The translations under genes and the position numbers were made by a program. From Syntrophomonadaceae bacterium (GTDB lineage: Bacteria > Bacillota > Dethiobacteria > SKNC01), in NCBI GenBank assembly GCA_003555415.1, contig PWHX01000064.1:1-11096 (forward strand): 11,096 nt of DNA, read 5' to 3'. Below, piece by piece: positions 1 to 7,150 of the stretch. Under the pieces are notes generated by a model, which was not told the DNA's origin, did not search any database, and was given only the letters and a program-made list of their open reading frames with translations. Within the stretch, counting starts at the first letter, position 1, and the number at the start of each line of letters is the position of its first letter.

Positions 1-1314
1 AAGATTCCCCTTCCCGAAAACGCCGCCCAGGCTGCAGCGGGTATCTTGATTCCCGGACTGATCGCCATTGGCCTGGATTTCCTGGGCCGCAGGAGCGGTG
101 CAGCCGTCGCAGAGGCCATGGGCACCACCTATGACTCTGGTGAGGGGTGGGAATACCGGGAAGGAGGCTCCTACACTTTTGATGACGGCATGGAATACCG
201 GGTGGTTGATGGGGAATTCGTGCCAACCCGGGAACTGGCCGACGGGGAACGATATATTAATCCCGCCGGAGACGAAAGAATTTGGGTTGGCGGCCAGCCC
301 TGGTTTGAATCAGACTTGGCCAGGCAGCAGGCCACCAACGAAGGTTACGCCGAGGATCACCAGCGTGACGTGGAAGACTACTGGAATAAGCGCCGCCAGG
401 AAGCAGCCGCAGCCCTTAGGCACCAGGAAATAAAGAGGCAGCAAGCTGAAATGGAAGCGGAACGCCTTGAACGTATTGCTGAACACGTAAGATCTGGCAA
501 CCACACACTTTCTGACAGCGATAATGCCAGCGAGTTCGTGGAAGGCCTGGAAAAAGCCAGTAAAGATCTACGAGAAACCGGTGTAATAGATGAATTTGAC
601 CGACGAATAATTGACAGGAATTTTGAGCGAGTACGTCCCGATATGGATCAGCTGCAAGAAGGAAATTATCAGGAACTGGATCGGGCCCATAGATCAGCCA
701 GAAACTGGGATAGAGCTACCAGGGGAGCAGAGTATATAAAAAAAGGAGCGGATATCGCAATTGACATTGGAGCTACGGCAGTTCCCGGTGGAAAATACGT
801 GAAGACCGGCTATACTGTTGCCCAGGGAGCCTTGGATGGCTATGAAGGGGGCTTGTCGGTAGATGTTTCAAAAGCAGCCAGGGGCGCAGTACAAGGTGGT
901 CTGGAATCAGCCAGGGACTTTCTCCAAGAAGGAAAACTAGGTAAGGTAGGAAAGCAGGCCACAAAGTTTGGCTTGACGGTTGCCGGGGAAACAGTAGGCG
1001 GCGAAGGTTTTGTAAATGGAATAAAAAGAGGAACCGTTGATTTTGGTACAGACCAGGCTATGGACGGCCTTAAATCGGTAATTAGCGAGGACAAGTACGG
1101 CCAGTTCATCTGGTCCACCGACAAAGGAGACCCAGGTTTTGTAAACATCAGTTTGCCTGATACAGATATTTTAGCTACTGAGCAGTACCTCGATGCACTC
1201 ATATCAGAAGCTGAAAGGAGGGCTCCAGATGCTCTTGTTAACAACAGTAAGGTTAAAATTATCGAATACGGAATCAAGAATGTTGGCAACTCAGCTTTAG
1301 GTACCAAGACTTAG
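1..1314 (+). CDS. Unrecognised large protein, C-terminal part (5' end outside window)
   Basis: I do not recognise this family. The frame is open from base 1, and the first in-frame start-like codon (TTG at 46) has no ribosome binding site, so the true start lies upstream. Residues are numbered from that TTG. A short Ala/Ile/Leu-rich hydrophobic stretch spans the window edge to about residue 13 and could be a membrane segment. Residues 28-90 are a Gly/Tyr/Trp/Asp-rich module with repeated aromatic-glycine patterns, ending in GGQPWFESD. Residues 100-150 are highly charged and probably coiled coil. Residues 225-345 are rich in Gly, Ala and Val, resembling the small-residue helical regions that precede effector domains in large secreted proteins, but I see no catalytic motif. 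Hand-counted GC falls from 40/60 bases (61-120) to 26/60 (1021-1080) within the ORF. The next gene starts 50 bases downstream on the same strand, so co-transcription is likely. Confidence 0.75.
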   Translation, partial: KIPLPENAAQAAAGILIPGLIAIGLDFLGRRSGAAVAEAMGTTYDSGEGWEYREGGSYTFDDGMEYRVVDGEFVPTRELADGERYINPAGDERIWVGGQPWFESDLARQQATNEGYAEDHQRDVEDYWNKRRQEAAAALRHQEIKRQQAEMEAERLERIAEHVRSGNHTLSDSDNASEFVEGLEKASKDLRETGVIDEFDRRIIDRNFERVRPDMDQLQEGNYQELDRAHRSARNWDRATRGAEYIKKGADIAIDIGATAVPGGKYVKTGYTVAQGALDGYEGGLSVDVSKAARGAVQGGLESARDFLQEGKLGKVGKQATKFGLTVAGETVGGEGFVNGIKRGTVDFGTDQAMDGLKSVISEDKYGQFIWSTDKGDPGFVNISLPDTDILATEQYLDALISEAERRAPDALVNNSKVKIIEYGIKNVGNSALGTKT

Positions 1315-1364
1315 TTTGTTTCTGAAGAAACGCTTTTATCCATAATTCTGGGGGGACTACAAAA

Positions 1365-2315
1365 ATGCATATGACCGCCAAAGAGATTAGCTACCTTGGG
1401 TTAGCCTTTACCGATAGAACGGAGCTTAGCTTTTTTACTATGCTCGATGATGTGGAAACTGACGGCAGTGAGCACGTAAACCTCATTGAAAAAGGAGTAT
1501 TTTCCGGAGATTCGTACAGCCCCGAAGCTTTAGCAATATTGACGGTTTTAGAACAACCGGAGAGGTGTTCACGGCTTATCCTGCAAAACGGAATTTTCTC
1601 TGTCGAAAAATATACTTATAAAAAGGATGACAGCCTTGTGCTTGTAGAGGCAAGCAAACAAGGCTATGTTTTTAGCAAACCGGATAGTCCGGCCGACGCT
1701 GTGTTGACTCTGGCCGATTTTGTGAGTTTTTCCAATATTACGATGACGGAATTTGACATTAATTTAGATGTCGCCGAAGGGATGGTTCTGACAGCTGTAA
1801 TCGACTGGTACCGCAGAAACGCTCTTGCCGCATTCTCAAAAAAACAGAGCTCCTTTGGCCCGCCTGAACTAAAAGATATTGAAAGCGAATTTGAAGATAG
1901 CTTTGAAGCAAGCTTGATTTACATTATTTGCAAAGCTTTTAATTTTGACCCTATAAATAGGGCTGAAATTGAAAAGGCCCTGCAAAGTCTGATAGATAAA
2001 TCTTACATCCTTAAAGAAGATGACGGAAATGGATTTTTACTAAACACCGACTTCGGTGTTTTCGCCAGTACCTTTCTAATTCCCGAATGTTTTATCTTAT
2101 ATGAAACTTTTAGCATAAAGGGGCCGGGAGAAGTAGGATTTGCCAGTAATTATTGTGTAACCGGAGGAACACATAACACGGTTGTTTATTCATACAGCGG
2201 CAGCGCCTTTGGCATGAAAACAATGAGCGCTGCTAACCTGCTCAGACATATTGAAGGTTTTTTGAACTGCCCTGATCTGGAAAAAACCCCAGGAAGCGAC
2301 AGTGAAGGCAGGTAG
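1365..2315 (+). CDS. Hypothetical protein, 316 aa, partner of upstream gene
   Basis: I do not recognise this protein. It starts at the first ATG of an ATGCATATG pair, preceded by a six-G tract at 1350-1355 with 9-nt spacing. It is acidic and apparently soluble, with no signal peptide or membrane helix. The central part (about residues 165-235) runs as helices followed by a segment, SLIDKSYILKEDDGNGFLL, that has the look of a winged-helix recognition helix and wing; this is a shape argument only. The C-terminal part has a Gly/Ser/Thr-rich strand-like region (TGGTHNTVVYSYSGSAFG) and a final amphipathic helix. Its 50-base spacing from the upstream ORF suggests a functional pair, possibly a large surface or effector protein with an accessory, chaperone or immunity protein, but nothing in the sequence decides this. 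Confidence 0.75.
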   Translation: MHMTAKEISYLGLAFTDRTELSFFTMLDDVETDGSEHVNLIEKGVFSGDSYSPEALAILTVLEQPERCSRLILQNGIFSVEKYTYKKDDSLVLVEASKQGYVFSKPDSPADAVLTLADFVSFSNITMTEFDINLDVAEGMVLTAVIDWYRRNALAAFSKKQSSFGPPELKDIESEFEDSFEASLIYIICKAFNFDPINRAEIEKALQSLIDKSYILKEDDGNGFLLNTDFGVFASTFLIPECFILYETFSIKGPGEVGFASNYCVTGGTHNTVVYSYSGSAFGMKTMSAANLLRHIEGFLNCPDLEKTPGSDSEGR

Positions 2316-2322
2316 GCCAACG

Positions 2323-2366
2323 CTTCCATCAAATTCGAATTTTGCAAGAAGAGCACTTGATGGAAG
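2323..2366. repeat. 10-bp perfect inverted repeat between hypothetical gene and aldH
   Basis: CTTCCATCAA (2323-2332) is the exact reverse complement of TTGATGGAAG (2357-2366), separated by 24 bases. The loop begins with the small palindrome ATTCGAAT (2333-2340). There is no T-tract after the right arm, so it is a poor intrinsic terminator. It could be an operator or a weak RNA stem-loop in the aldH leader, since aldH starts 52 bases downstream. It also sits close to the drop in GC content. Confidence 0.5.
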
Positions 2367-2417
2367 ATTAAGAGAAAGCGCCTATTTCCATGGGTTTATT
2401 AAGGAGAGCTAACTAAC

Positions 2418-3797
2418 ATGCAAAATGTAAAAGATGCAATTAATAATACAAGAAATTTTTTCGAAAAAGGAAAGACCAGGGATCTTTTATTTAGAAAACA
2501 GCAATTGCAAATTTTAAGAAATGCAATTATAGAAAATGAGGATAAGATAATAAATGCATTAAATAAGGATCTGGGTAAATCTCCCTTCATTTCATATGTA
2601 ACAGAGATTGCATTAGTCGTTAAAGAAATAGAACTATTTATCCGCAACTTGCAGCGCTGGTCTAGAACAAAAAAGGTTAGAACTCCTTTAGCCCACATTG
2701 GGGCTTCCAGCTATATTTATCAGGAACCATATGGCACTATATTAATCTTTTCTCCATGGAACTATCCATTTCAACTTTCCTTTTTACCATTAGTAGGTGC
2801 TTTGGCATCAGGCAACACAGTTGTGTTGAAACCTTCAGAACTATCTCCTGCCACTTCTGCAATAATAGCGGAAATAATTGCTGATAACTTTAAACAAGGA
2901 CTGATTACGGTAGTAGAGGGAGATAAAGAAACTAGCATGTTTCTCCTGGCAGAAAAGTTCGACTACATTTTTTTCACAGGAAGCACCTTTGTCGGTAAGC
3001 AGGTGATGAAAGCTGCCGCAGAAAACTTAACACCAGTTACTCTGGAATTAGGTGGAAAAAGCCCCTGCATTGTAGATCTCGATGCCAACATTGATATTGC
3101 GGCCCGAAGAGTGGTATGGGGGAAATATCTAAATGCCGGTCAGACCTGTATTGCACCAGATTATTTGCTTATTCATAAGAGTATTAAAGATAGGTTTAAT
3201 GAAAAAGCTCAAGGTTATATCAAAAAATTTTACGGAGAGAACGCTTTGTTAAGCCCAGATTACAATCGAATCATCAATAAAAAGCACTTTGAGAGGTTAT
3301 CCAGCTTTCTAGACAATGGTACAACGGTAGTTGGTGGAGAAGTCAACAAAGAAGCACTGTATATTTCTCCAACCATTATTGATGATATAGATTGGAAAGA
3401 CCCTGTTATGCAGGAGGAAATATTTGGACCTATTTTGCCGGTGATAAGTTATGAACGTATAGAAGAGGTTATTAAAGCTATCAAAAACCAGCCTAAAGCC
3501 CTGGCTCTATATCTTTTTTCCAAGAATAAAGCTGTGCAGGATAGAATTATTAAGGAGATACAATTTGGTGGAGGCTGTATCAATGATACAATTATTCATG
3601 CATCTTCTCCATATTTGCCTTTTGGCGGCATTGGAGAGAGTGGGATGGGTGTTTATCATGGCAAGAGTAGTTTTGTTACTTTTTCTCATCCAAAAAGCAT
3701 CGTTAAAAGAGGCAATTTACAAGATTTTTCTTTTAAATATCCTCCATATAAAAAAGACCATCTAAGACTCGTTAAAAAGATCTTCAAGTGGTTATAG
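2418..3797 (+). CDS. aldH: Class-3-type aldehyde dehydrogenase, AldH/CrtNc-like (carotenoid aldehyde oxidation)
   Basis: This is an NAD(P)-dependent aldehyde dehydrogenase of 459 residues, the length I recall for staphylococcal AldH, which oxidises 4,4'-diaponeurosporen-4-al to the acid. Visible family features are the Rossmann-region PWN motif (residues 113-115, Asn115 for the oxyanion hole), the VLKPSE cofactor lysine (Lys138), FTGST (186-190), the general-base glutamate in LELGGKSP (Glu210), the catalytic cysteine in GQTC (Cys244), EEIFGP (333-338) and the C-terminal PFGGIGESG (401-409). The C-terminus is basic and amphipathic, as in membrane-associated class-3 enzymes. The start has AAGGAG at 2401-2406. 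The gene converges on crtN and crtP, whose product would be its substrate; that context supports a carotenoid role over general aldehyde detoxification, but the latter is not excluded. Codon use is AT-rich (a hand-counted row is 30% GC), unlike the two genes to its left. Confidence 0.9.
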   Translation: MQNVKDAINNTRNFFEKGKTRDLLFRKQQLQILRNAIIENEDKIINALNKDLGKSPFISYVTEIALVVKEIELFIRNLQRWSRTKKVRTPLAHIGASSYIYQEPYGTILIFSPWNYPFQLSFLPLVGALASGNTVVLKPSELSPATSAIIAEIIADNFKQGLITVVEGDKETSMFLLAEKFDYIFFTGSTFVGKQVMKAAAENLTPVTLELGGKSPCIVDLDANIDIAARRVVWGKYLNAGQTCIAPDYLLIHKSIKDRFNEKAQGYIKKFYGENALLSPDYNRIINKKHFERLSSFLDNGTTVVGGEVNKEALYISPTIIDDIDWKDPVMQEEIFGPILPVISYERIEEVIKAIKNQPKALALYLFSKNKAVQDRIIKEIQFGGGCINDTIIHASSPYLPFGGIGESGMGVYHGKSSFVTFSHPKSIVKRGNLQDFSFKYPPYKKDHLRLVKKIFKWL

Positions 3798-3808
3798 AAA
3801 AACAGATT

Positions 3809-3837
3809 GCGTGGGAGATATGTCCTCCAGGTCACGC
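3809..3837. repeat. Imperfect hairpin downstream of aldH
   Basis: GCGTG (3809-3813) pairs with CACGC (3833-3837), and inside it GGAG (3814-3817) pairs with CTCC (3825-3828), leaving a small bulge on the right arm. It starts 11 bases after the aldH stop codon and is followed by an AGGG...CCCT mini-stem (about 3839-3855) and then the large hairpin at 3863-3912. Tandem stems like these resemble the structured right-end RNA of IS200/IS605 elements, but no transposase is present. Confidence 0.4.
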
Positions 3838-3862
3838 GAGGGGTGCTACGTCCCTGGATAAC

Positions 3863-3912
3863 GGATTCTAAGCTTCAGATGGAGTAGAAACTCCACCTGA
3901 AGCTTAGAATCC
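3863..3912. terminator. Large near-perfect hairpin between convergent aldH and crtN
   Basis: GGATTCTAAGCTTCAG (3863-3878) pairs exactly with its reverse complement at 3897-3912. After one A/C mismatch, TGGAGT (3880-3885) pairs with ACTCCA (3890-3895) around an AGAA tetraloop. That is 22 paired positions plus one mismatch in 50 nt. It lies 5 nt beyond the crtN stop codon and 65 nt beyond the aldH stop, the right place for a shared bidirectional terminator. Neither side has a real T-tract, so it may instead block exonucleases or be a transposon-end relic. Confidence 0.6.
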
Positions 3913-3917
3913 TTAGA

Positions 3918-5459
3918 CTAGAGGGGTTTTCCCATAACGTCAAGGGTAGAATGATCATTAAAATGAGTAAGACTAACGTTGTCTTTTTCTAAAATAAGAC
4001 TTGATGATATTCTTGCTGACTCTAAAATGGTAGGAAGCCCGCTTCCAGGGTGAGTTCCACCGCCGACAAGATAGCAGTTATCAAACTCCTCAAACTTATT
4101 ATGTGGTCTAAAATAAAGCATCTGTCCAATATTATGTGCCAGGTTAAATGTGGCACCACTGTAGACATTGTATTCTTCTTCCCATGTTTTGGGAGTAATG
4201 ATTTTTTCTGTTTCGATATGACTTCTAATGTCAGTAAGGCCGGCCTTTTGTTCTAGCAGTGTCAAGATTTTTTCTCTAAAAGGCTCCTCGTTAACGGTCC
4301 AATCAATACCACTAAAATTATTAGATACAGGCACTAGAACATAAAGAGCCGCTTTTCCGGGAGGTGCCACCGAAGAATCCGTCACCACTGCGTTTTGTAT
4401 ATAAAATGAAGGGTCTTCAGGCACTTTGTTGCCATGAGTTATTTCCGTAATATTTTGCTTATAGTCATCTGAAAAATAAATATTGTGATGTTCAAGGGGA
4501 TACTGCTTGTCAACTCCAAGATACATCATAAATATTGAACATGAGTATTTTTTCTTCCGCATCTTTTCACTCGTATACTTTTTCTTATTAGCTTCTGGCA
4601 CCAGATTATCCATGGCATATGCAAAATCAGCATTAATAATAACGTGATCTCCCTCTAGCACTTCACCATTTTCTAGTTCTAAGCCGACAGCCCTGCCATT
4701 TTTTACAATAATTTCTTTAACTGCAGTATTAAGAGTAATCTTTCCCGCAAGATCCCTGCATGCTTTTGCTATTCCCTGACAAATTTCATTTAACCCGCCT
4801 AAAACATGAAAAATTCCAAGTCTGTGCTCGATAAAAGAAATAATACTAAAAGTGCCAGGGCATTCCCAGGGTGACATGCCAAGATATTTTGCCTGAAATG
4901 TAAAAGCAATTTTAAAGTCATCATTTGCAAAATAATTGCCCAGGTGACTAAACAAGTTTTTATGAGCATCAAGATAAGGAATAGCAGCCCTTAATTCTTT
5001 CCTAAGCATATCAGTTAGGTTAGAATAGGATACTTTTAAGGACGGAAAGACTTTAGCAAACTTTATCTCTTCATTCTTTAAGAAATTTAAATACCAGGGA
5101 TAGGAACCTGGGAAAAGACTTTCCATCTGCGCTTCCATCAATTTCTGATCGTTATACAGTTTAAGGACCTTATTATCCTTATATTGCAGGCGATACATGG
5201 GGTCAACTCTTTTTAATGTCATGTAGTCCTCTACAGCTTTACCAGCAAGGGAGAACATCTCTTTAAGTTGAAAATCCATCATCAAAAAAGTTGGGCCAAT
5301 ATCAAAGGTATAGCCGTCTTGTTTAATAAATCCTGTTCTACCACCAACATAACTGTTTTTTTCAAAGATATTTACATCATAGCCATAACTGGCTAAAATC
5401 ATCCCTGCTGTTAATCCTCCGGGGCCTGCTCCAACAATTAAAACCTTTTTACCCTTCAT
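3918..5459 (-). CDS. crtN: CrtN/CrtI-type carotenoid desaturase
   Basis: An FAD-dependent phytoene-desaturase-family enzyme of 513 residues that would introduce conjugated double bonds into 4,4'-diapophytoene (C30) or phytoene (C40). The N-terminal dinucleotide-binding fold is shown by VGAGPGG (GxGxxG at residues 10-15), followed by FEKNSYVGGRT and FDIGPTFLMM, the family substrate-channel entry. The middle carries SCSIFMMYLGVD and HHNIYFSDDY, and the C-terminal signature is VGGGTHPGSGLP (465-476). About 25 residues after the last helix form an unusual hydrophilic tail. The start is decided by GGAGGTGA at 5463-5470, 3 nt from the ATG. The crtP stop lies only 33 bases upstream, so the two are translated from one message. 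Neighbouring crtP and aldH favour the C30 pathway, but the sequence alone does not fix the substrate or number of desaturations. Confidence 0.85.
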   Translation of the reverse strand: MKGKKVLIVGAGPGGLTAGMILASYGYDVNIFEKNSYVGGRTGFIKQDGYTFDIGPTFLMMDFQLKEMFSLAGKAVEDYMTLKRVDPMYRLQYKDNKVLKLYNDQKLMEAQMESLFPGSYPWYLNFLKNEEIKFAKVFPSLKVSYSNLTDMLRKELRAAIPYLDAHKNLFSHLGNYFANDDFKIAFTFQAKYLGMSPWECPGTFSIISFIEHRLGIFHVLGGLNEICQGIAKACRDLAGKITLNTAVKEIIVKNGRAVGLELENGEVLEGDHVIINADFAYAMDNLVPEANKKKYTSEKMRKKKYSCSIFMMYLGVDKQYPLEHHNIYFSDDYKQNITEITHGNKVPEDPSFYIQNAVVTDSSVAPPGKAALYVLVPVSNNFSGIDWTVNEEPFREKILTLLEQKAGLTDIRSHIETEKIITPKTWEEEYNVYSGATFNLAHNIGQMLYFRPHNKFEEFDNCYLVGGGTHPGSGLPTILESARISSSLILEKDNVSLTHFNDHSTLDVMGKPL

Positions 5460-5492
5460 AATTCACCTCCAAAATATAAGATATAATTATAC

Positions 5493-6980
5493 CTATTTGT
5501 TCTCCTCTAAAATCTTATCTCTTACCTGCTGACCTGATAGCACAACCATGGGCATACCCCCACCAGGATTTACACTTCCTCCAACAAAATAGAGATTCCT
5601 ATATCTGTCGCTTTTTTTTGATCCCTTGAACCCCATGTTTTTTCGCTTTTCAGAGACCACACCATAGATTGAGCCTCGATTAGAATAGTATCTCTGTTGA
5701 ATGTCTTCGGGTGTCCACATTATTTCTACAAGCAGATGCTTTCTAAGATCTGTTAAACCCATTCGCTCTAACTTATCATAAATCTTTTCTTTTAACTGCA
5801 GATAATCGTTAAATGTATAGGGCTCATCTTGGATATAGGGGATATGGGGCAGTACTTTGATGTTGTCACATCCGGAGGGTGCAACGGTGGCATCGGTTCT
5901 GCCGGCAGCTACTAGATAAATTGTGGGATCATCCGGCAGCAGCTTTTTTTTAAAGACAGTGTCAAAATGTTTCTTTTGATCATTAGCAAAGAAAAAATTG
6001 TGATGTCTTAACTGTTCATATTTTTTGGACACTCCCAGATGTAAAACTAAACCTGAACAAGAAGGTTCAAATCTATCATAGCTTTTTAAGGATTTCTCAT
6101 CTTCTTTTAACAAATTCTTATAGGTAGGTACAAACTCGCTATTAGAGACTACAATATCTGCTGGGACAGACAATCCATTATTTAATACAACGCCATTTAC
6201 CAGATCACCTTCTTTAGTAATATTCACTACTTCGCTATCTAAATGAATTTTAACCCCAAGTTCTGTGAGAAGCTTTTCAAACCCCTTGGCGATATTATAC
6301 ATGCCCCCCTTAACATACCATAGATCATATTCAAATTGAACGTGAGGCATTAAGTTTAAAACCGCTGGAGCATCATATGCTGAAGAGCCAACATATTTTA
6401 TGAAGAAGTCAAAAATATCTATGAGGTAGGGGTTGCTGATGTATTTGGCTACACCTTTATGTACAGTACTTTGAAAATGAGAATCCCTTAAACTTCTGAA
6501 CAACCCATAGTTTTTAATTAATTCCATGAGGTTATCTGAACCATCTTCAAAATAGGCCTTGTCGGCAAACTCATAAATTTTCTTTGAATAGACAAGAAAA
6601 TCATTTAGTTCATCTAAATCCTGTGGAAAAACTTTTGCATTTAGATCCAATATGTCTTTAACGTCTTTAAAAAGATCTATAATTGTTTCATCTTCAAAAA
6701 AACATCTCCAGTGAGGACTGACAGTTTCAATCTCAAAATAATCCTTCATGTCTTTTCCCAATCTCTTAAAAAGGTTTTCAAAAAAATGGGGAAGTGTTAA
6801 AATCGATGGCCCTAAATCAAACTTGAACTGCTGCGTTTCGAGATAATTAAGTTTACCGCCCACTTTATCATTCTTTTCATAAATTTCCACATTAAAACCT
6901 TCCGTAGCAAGTGAAATAGCAGCAGAAAGTCCCCCTAACCCAGCTCCTATCACTGCAACTTTAGTCCGTCTTTCTGGCAT
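5493..6980 (-). CDS. crtP: CrtP-type 4,4'-diaponeurosporene oxygenase (CrtNb)
   Basis: An FAD-dependent desaturase homologue of 495 residues whose sequence, as I recall the staphylococcal protein, matches CrtP of staphyloxanthin synthesis rather than CrtN. It oxidises the terminal methyl group of 4,4'-diaponeurosporene to an aldehyde using molecular oxygen. Landmarks shared with CrtP are IGAGLGG (GxGxxG at 12-17), FDLGPSILTLP, ISNPYL, FIKYVGSSAYDAPAVL, LPDDPTIYLV, VLPHIPYIQDEP, MGLTDLRKH, WTPEDI, SNRGSIYGVV and the C-terminal YFVGGSVNPGGGMPMV (464-479). It is probably the first gene of a two-gene unit with crtN. A 170-base spacer separates it from the prenyltransferase and contains a candidate promoter. 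Its ribosome binding site is fused to a run of nine G residues, described separately. A hand-counted row gives 33% GC. Confidence 0.9.
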   Translation of the reverse strand: MPERRTKVAVIGAGLGGLSAAISLATEGFNVEIYEKNDKVGGKLNYLETQQFKFDLGPSILTLPHFFENLFKRLGKDMKDYFEIETVSPHWRCFFEDETIIDLFKDVKDILDLNAKVFPQDLDELNDFLVYSKKIYEFADKAYFEDGSDNLMELIKNYGLFRSLRDSHFQSTVHKGVAKYISNPYLIDIFDFFIKYVGSSAYDAPAVLNLMPHVQFEYDLWYVKGGMYNIAKGFEKLLTELGVKIHLDSEVVNITKEGDLVNGVVLNNGLSVPADIVVSNSEFVPTYKNLLKEDEKSLKSYDRFEPSCSGLVLHLGVSKKYEQLRHHNFFFANDQKKHFDTVFKKKLLPDDPTIYLVAAGRTDATVAPSGCDNIKVLPHIPYIQDEPYTFNDYLQLKEKIYDKLERMGLTDLRKHLLVEIMWTPEDIQQRYYSNRGSIYGVVSEKRKNMGFKGSKKSDRYRNLYFVGGSVNPGGGMPMVVLSGQQVRDKILEENK

Positions 6981-6985
6981 AATGT

Positions 6986-6998
6986 CCCCCCCCCTCCT
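6986..6998 (-). promoter_or_regulatory. crtP ribosome binding site fused to a G9 homopolymer
   Basis: On the coding strand the leader reads AGGA, then nine consecutive G, then ACATT, then the crtP ATG. The plus strand shows C9 at 6986-6994 and TCCT at 6995-6998. Nine G in a row is conspicuous in DNA of roughly one-third GC. Gain or loss of a G by slipped-strand replication would shift the distance between the AGGAGG core and the start codon, so this site could tune or phase-vary crtP translation. Confidence 0.65.
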
Positions 6999-7085
6999 AT
7001 GAGCTTCCCCAGGTAGAAAAAATTTTCCTTTAAATATTAAATATGTTAATAGTTTAGCACAAAAAAACGGTTAACACTATTAGTA

Positions 7086-7114
7086 TTGATAGTTATTTGT
7101 GAAATTCTTTTCAA
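7086..7114 (-). promoter_or_regulatory. Candidate sigma-A promoter for crtP-crtN
   Basis: On the minus strand TTGAAA (7114-7109, five of six consensus bases) is followed after 17 bases by TATCAA (7091-7086, four of six). It is 106 bases before the crtP ATG, in the only sizeable gap (170 bases) of the leftward gene series. The rest of the gap is AT-rich with no convincing terminator after the prenyltransferase gene, so read-through from upstream also remains possible. Confidence 0.3.
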
Positions 7115-7150
7115 GCTGTTCTAGGATTGGAGAGAGGTTTCAAGAGTGTT

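Noticed and set aside
46..48. TTG as the start of the first protein
   Set aside because: The same frame is open back to base 1 and no Shine-Dalgarno sequence precedes the TTG, so the gene most likely begins outside the window.
840..1307. 155-codon open frame on the minus strand inside the first gene, and a shorter one at 773-964
   Set aside because: Antisense shadows: they lie wholly within the longer plus-strand frame, have no ribosome binding site I can see and no recognisable protein features.
2399..2698. 99-codon minus-strand frame over the start of aldH
   Set aside because: Overlaps the well-supported aldehyde dehydrogenase N-terminus and leader; hydrophobic translation is a by-product of the AT-rich antisense strand.
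4050..4256. 68-codon plus-strand frame inside crtN
   Set aside because: Antisense to conserved desaturase sequence, with no family resemblance.
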